DNA of 64,000 nucleotides from Acetivibrio thermocellus ATCC 27405 (GTDB lineage Bacteria > Bacillota > Clostridia > Acetivibrionales > Acetivibrionaceae). Below the pieces are notes generated by a model, which did not search any database, was not told where the DNA came from, and worked only from the letters and a program-made list of their open reading frames with translations. Location of the stretch: contig NC_009012.1 of assembly GCF_000015865.1 (NCBI RefSeq), forward strand, positions 1,612,001 to 1,676,000. The letters are read 5' to 3'. Within the stretch, counting starts at the first letter, position 1. Each line of letters starts with the position of its first letter. Below are positions 62,201 to 64,000 of the stretch, piece after piece. A program made the translations under genes and the position numbers.

Positions 62201-64000
62201 GCCGTTTGGGTCGTAATTGTATATTGTCTCCGCCAAAACCTTATCTTCACTGTATCCTGAAAGGTCTTCTCCGTCCAATTCACGTATTACTCTCGTTAAT
62301 TTTCCCACTCCATTATATTCATATCTGATTACTCTTTGCTTCCTGTCGTTTATTTTCATTCTCTCCAGTGTTCTCTTGCCAAAGCAGTCATATTCATAGG
62401 TTATCACTGCTCCAAGGCTGTCGGTTACCTCTATCAGATTTCCGTTGGGATCATATTTATAGTTTATTATGTTCCATTTCTTTGGATATCCTGTCCTGGT
62501 CACATATTCCGGAGATCTTTTCTCCTGTACTACCCTTCCGTTTCTGTCATACACATATTCTATTATGTTGTAATATATTTCACCATTTTTCTGCTGTAAC
62601 GGTGTCCTCTTCTCAACAAGCCATCCGGCAAGGTTGTATTTATATATTGTCCCCCAACGTTCTTCATCGTTATCTGCACTGCTATATCCTTTTGCATCTA
62701 TTTCTTTCACGATTCTTCCGTCTTCATCGTATATGTATTTCTTTATCACATTCCCTTCCGGGTCTATTATTTGCGTAAGCCTGTTCATTTCATCATAGGT
62801 ATACTCCATCCCCGGCCCGTCATCCAAATCCTTGTTATAATCCTTCCAGGATATTGTCTTTATTATATTGCCTTCCGCGTCATACTTTATCCTTGACATG
62901 CTTCCGTCCGGGAATATTGTGTTTATCCTGCGGTGGTTGGTGTCATATTTGTATTCTATTCCTATACCGTCATCTTTCTCAGAACTATAGTAGTTCGGGT
63001 TGATCTCTTTTATCTTGTTGCCGTTCTCATCGTATTTTACCGCAAAAACATTGCCCAACGGGTCAATTGTCCTTATAAGTTTGTCCATTGCATTATATTC
63101 AAATGCATATCCCGCCCCGTTTTCGCCTTTCTCCGCATACTGCTTCGGCGCTATAACCTTTGTCATGTTTCCTGCTTTGTCATAGCAGATTCTTGTTGTG
63201 TTCCCTTCTGTATCGGTTATGTGGGTTATCCGGTCACATTCGTTGTACTTCATTCTTACTGTTCCGTAATGTGTGGTTGTGGCCACTACCCGACCCACTT
63301 TGTCAAATTCATATTTAAATATGTTCCCTACCGCATCTTTTATCAATGTCGGTTTGTTTACATCTTCTTCTCCATACTCAAAGGTCTTCGTGTTGTTTTC
63401 CGCATCTTTTGATGTTGTCATTCTTCCATATTGATCATAGGTATACGCCCACTCCGAATAACTTCTGCTTCCGGTCTTTACAATGCGTTTTAAAAGGTTT
63501 CCCCTTTCGTCATATTCAAAAGACACTTCTCCTCCGCCAGGCGACACTACCTTTATCAGTCTGCCTTCCTCATTATAGCTGTATTTTGTTTTGTAGCAGA
63601 AAGGCTCCGGTGAGATTACTTCTATTAAATTGCCCTTGTCATCATACTTTTTATATGTTGTGTTGCCATTTCTGTCAGTTTCACTGTTTCTGTTGAGATT
63701 TTCATCATAGGTATACTTTTGCACGCTTCCGTCATCATACCTTATTTCAGTAAGAAGCATGTCTGTATTGTATTTATATACACGGGTTATGCCGCTCTTT
63801 ATCCATTTGAAGGTGTTTTCACGATTTTCTTCGTCATATTCTATAATCAATTCATTGTTCTCATGGTCAAGCTGCCTTACTACTCTGCCCTTTTCATCAT
63901 AGGTGTTTTGGACATAGGTGTTGCCGTTCTGGTCGGTTATTGAAATCAGTCCTATGTTATCGTACGCATAGGTAATCTTCCCTCCGTCAGGGTATACTAC
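59219..64000 (-). CDS. RHS/YD-repeat polymorphic toxin with DUF4329 (JAMM-like) tail, N-terminus beyond window
   Basis: The frame is open from the right edge to a TGA at 59219, at least 1593 residues. It is a tandem paralogue of the first RHS gene, sharing long blocks such as ISITDQNGNTYVQNTYDE and ENNxNTxxSxxYSSADNDEERWG. The RHS core ends with QYYLRARYYNPSIGRFMQED and YVDPTGH. The last 251 residues (coded by 59219-59974) form a different tail with a DUF4329-like domain: DSADHAAMAW, EYASAIYEDGGKYKYTA, IIHAHAAYDKRYDNENFSGQD and VYVTTPGGKLKKYDP. HxH-x12-SxxD with an upstream glutamate resembles a JAMM metalloprotease site. The start codon and N-terminal domain are not in the window; the YD repeats enter from base 64000. 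Confidence 0.9.
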   Translation of the reverse strand, partial: VVYPDGGKITYAYDNIGLISITDQNGNTYVQNTYDEKGRVVRQLDHENNELIIEYDEENRENTFKWIKSGITRVYKYNTDMLLTEIRYDDGSVQKYTYDENLNRNSETDRNGNTTYKKYDDKGNLIEVISPEPFCYKTKYSYNEEGRLIKVVSPGGGEVSFEYDERGNLLKRIVKTGSRSYSEWAYTYDQYGRMTTSKDAENNTKTFEYGEEDVNKPTLIKDAVGNIFKYEFDKVGRVVATTTHYGTVRMKYNECDRITHITDTEGNTTRICYDKAGNMTKVIAPKQYAEKGENGAGYAFEYNAMDKLIRTIDPLGNVFAVKYDENGNKIKEINPNYYSSEKDDGIGIEYKYDTNHRRINTIFPDGSMSRIKYDAEGNIIKTISWKDYNKDLDDGPGMEYTYDEMNRLTQIIDPEGNVIKKYIYDEDGRIVKEIDAKGYSSADNDEERWGTIYKYNLAGWLVEKRTPLQQKNGEIYYNIIEYVYDRNGRVVQEKRSPEYVTRTGYPKKWNIINYKYDPNGNLIEVTDSLGAVITYEYDCFGKRTLERMKINDRKQRVIRYEYNGVGKLTRVIRELDGEDLSGYSEDKVLAETIYNYDPNGNLIEVISPEGYLTVFKYDDANRRIKSILYQPQNGVKLSGSAYCALLNTKSRSISYEYDRAGNLVREILPNGGVIINEYDEMNRRIRVTDPDGNTRRIFYDNSGNVVKYVNPENYDPEKDDGTGTTYLYDSMNRLIEIVNAAGIVVERNIYNTAGEIIKRIDSVGYSSADNDNDRHGVEFSYDLAGRLVEITTPEAKIHGRKSQQYTYDAEGNITGVVDGNGNSTRYSLDLWGKIINITEPDGTNIKYDYDYAGNLVSTTDGNGNTTRYTYNSLNLLSEIINPDGRKITFKYDRQGRVVQRIGKDGRSTYYTYNADNNITGRWEEEGQMERYEYNIDGSLAASISGTTIHTYTYTLAGRLKSKTTNGRKVLEYDYNKNGLVSKVTDISGTPVEYTYDVLGRLTAVTNGGKISAKYEYNIDNTIAQVLYGSGVCARYEYDMDKNITRLLNIDPTGKEMFAYRYAYDGNGNQILKEENEKVTAYSYDALNRLKEVIYPGDIRERFEYDANGNRLKREYGDILEQYEYDNCNRLIQKIKNGLVTEYEYDERGNLIREREGELSKLYSYDGFNRLVRVQNPDGTYMENIYDAENLRTISIENGKYNRYIYNGRDIACEVGEDWSLKDRVVRGHTILQKEDGNKNAYYYIHNVHGDITALTDGRGEIVNNYSYDAFGNILDSVEKVENRFKYSGEVLDPLTGQYYLRARYYNPSIGRFMQEDTFRGDGLNLYTYVANNPIKYVDPTGHCKEGIEFTDSNSIILDKAQTGNGTGNNPINGIDTTSSTFDVMISYIAGKNGGTAVYSEKSIFGIIVWDKKVTVTIGDTTKVYTIGKKDSVVRIVNGKAVINNSVLMNDFGLDEVSSTHQVGDAFDSADHAAMAWGFMYNGKSITDNIEYASAIYEDGGKYKYTAIIGGQNANVGVPTAPYGKTLSAIIHAHAAYDKRYDNENFSGQDKSVAKFFEVPVYVTTPGGKLKKYDPDIDKTTTINKDMPKDPNSP

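Overview
The window looks like chromosome from a low-GC, spore-forming, anaerobic Clostridia member. Supporting signs are a SpoIIP sporulation gene, a T-box-controlled hisS-aspS pair, the recJ-apt-relA-dtd-hemZ block, a clostridial-type 2-hydroxyacyl-CoA dehydratase activase, strong GGAGG ribosome binding sites, and an SLH-anchored surface protein. An Acetivibrio/Clostridium thermocellum-like organism fits the style, but I did not and could not confirm the species. Nearly everything is on the minus strand. The clear plus-strand genes are the small zinc-ribbon gene, the FHA gene and the sugar-phosphate transferase.

Layout. 0-10.8 kb: spoIIP (cut by the window edge), a small zinc-ribbon protein, a giant activase, signal peptidase I behind a palindromic operator-like site, then aspS and hisS behind a T-box. 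10.9-20.3 kb: a lipoprotein, an FHA/DUF6382 protein, and a complete Tad (Flp) pilus operon (tadZ-A-B-C-flp-tadE-tadV) with a 15-bp x 5 tandem repeat in front of tadE. 20.6-29.6 kb: a housekeeping block (hemZ, a metallo-beta-lactamase hydrolase, dtd, relA, apt, recJ, yqeY, rpsU). 29.9-48.9 kb: a surface polysaccharide locus. It holds an initiating phosphoglycosyl transferase, UDP-glucose dehydrogenase, a UDP-uronate epimerase-like protein, Wzx, Wzy, several glycosyltransferases, two TupA-like ATP-grasp ligases, a LoaP-type NusG antiterminator, a tyrosine autokinase with its CpsB phosphatase, an SGNH hydrolase and an orphan rfbC. 49-51.7 kb: an SLH protein with two copies of an unfamiliar domain, and a HIT protein. 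51.9-64 kb: two tandem RHS/YD-repeat polymorphic toxins with unrelated C-terminal tails. Each is followed by a small membrane-anchored protein that is probably its immunity partner. The second RHS gene runs off the right edge.

How the genes work together. Ugd and the epimerase would supply UDP-glucuronate and UDP-galacturonate. The glycosyltransferases assemble a uronic-acid repeat unit, the ATP-grasp ligases could amidate its carboxyl groups with amino acids, and Wzx/Wzy flip and polymerise it. Chain length and output would be set by the BY-kinase/CpsB pair, with LoaP allowing read-through of the long operon. The Tad pilus, SLH protein and RHS toxins complete a large cell-surface and contact-interaction region.

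All promoter calls were found by eye from -35/-10 spacing. Start codons were shifted from the longest ORF where a Shine-Dalgarno site decided the matter. No database searches were possible.
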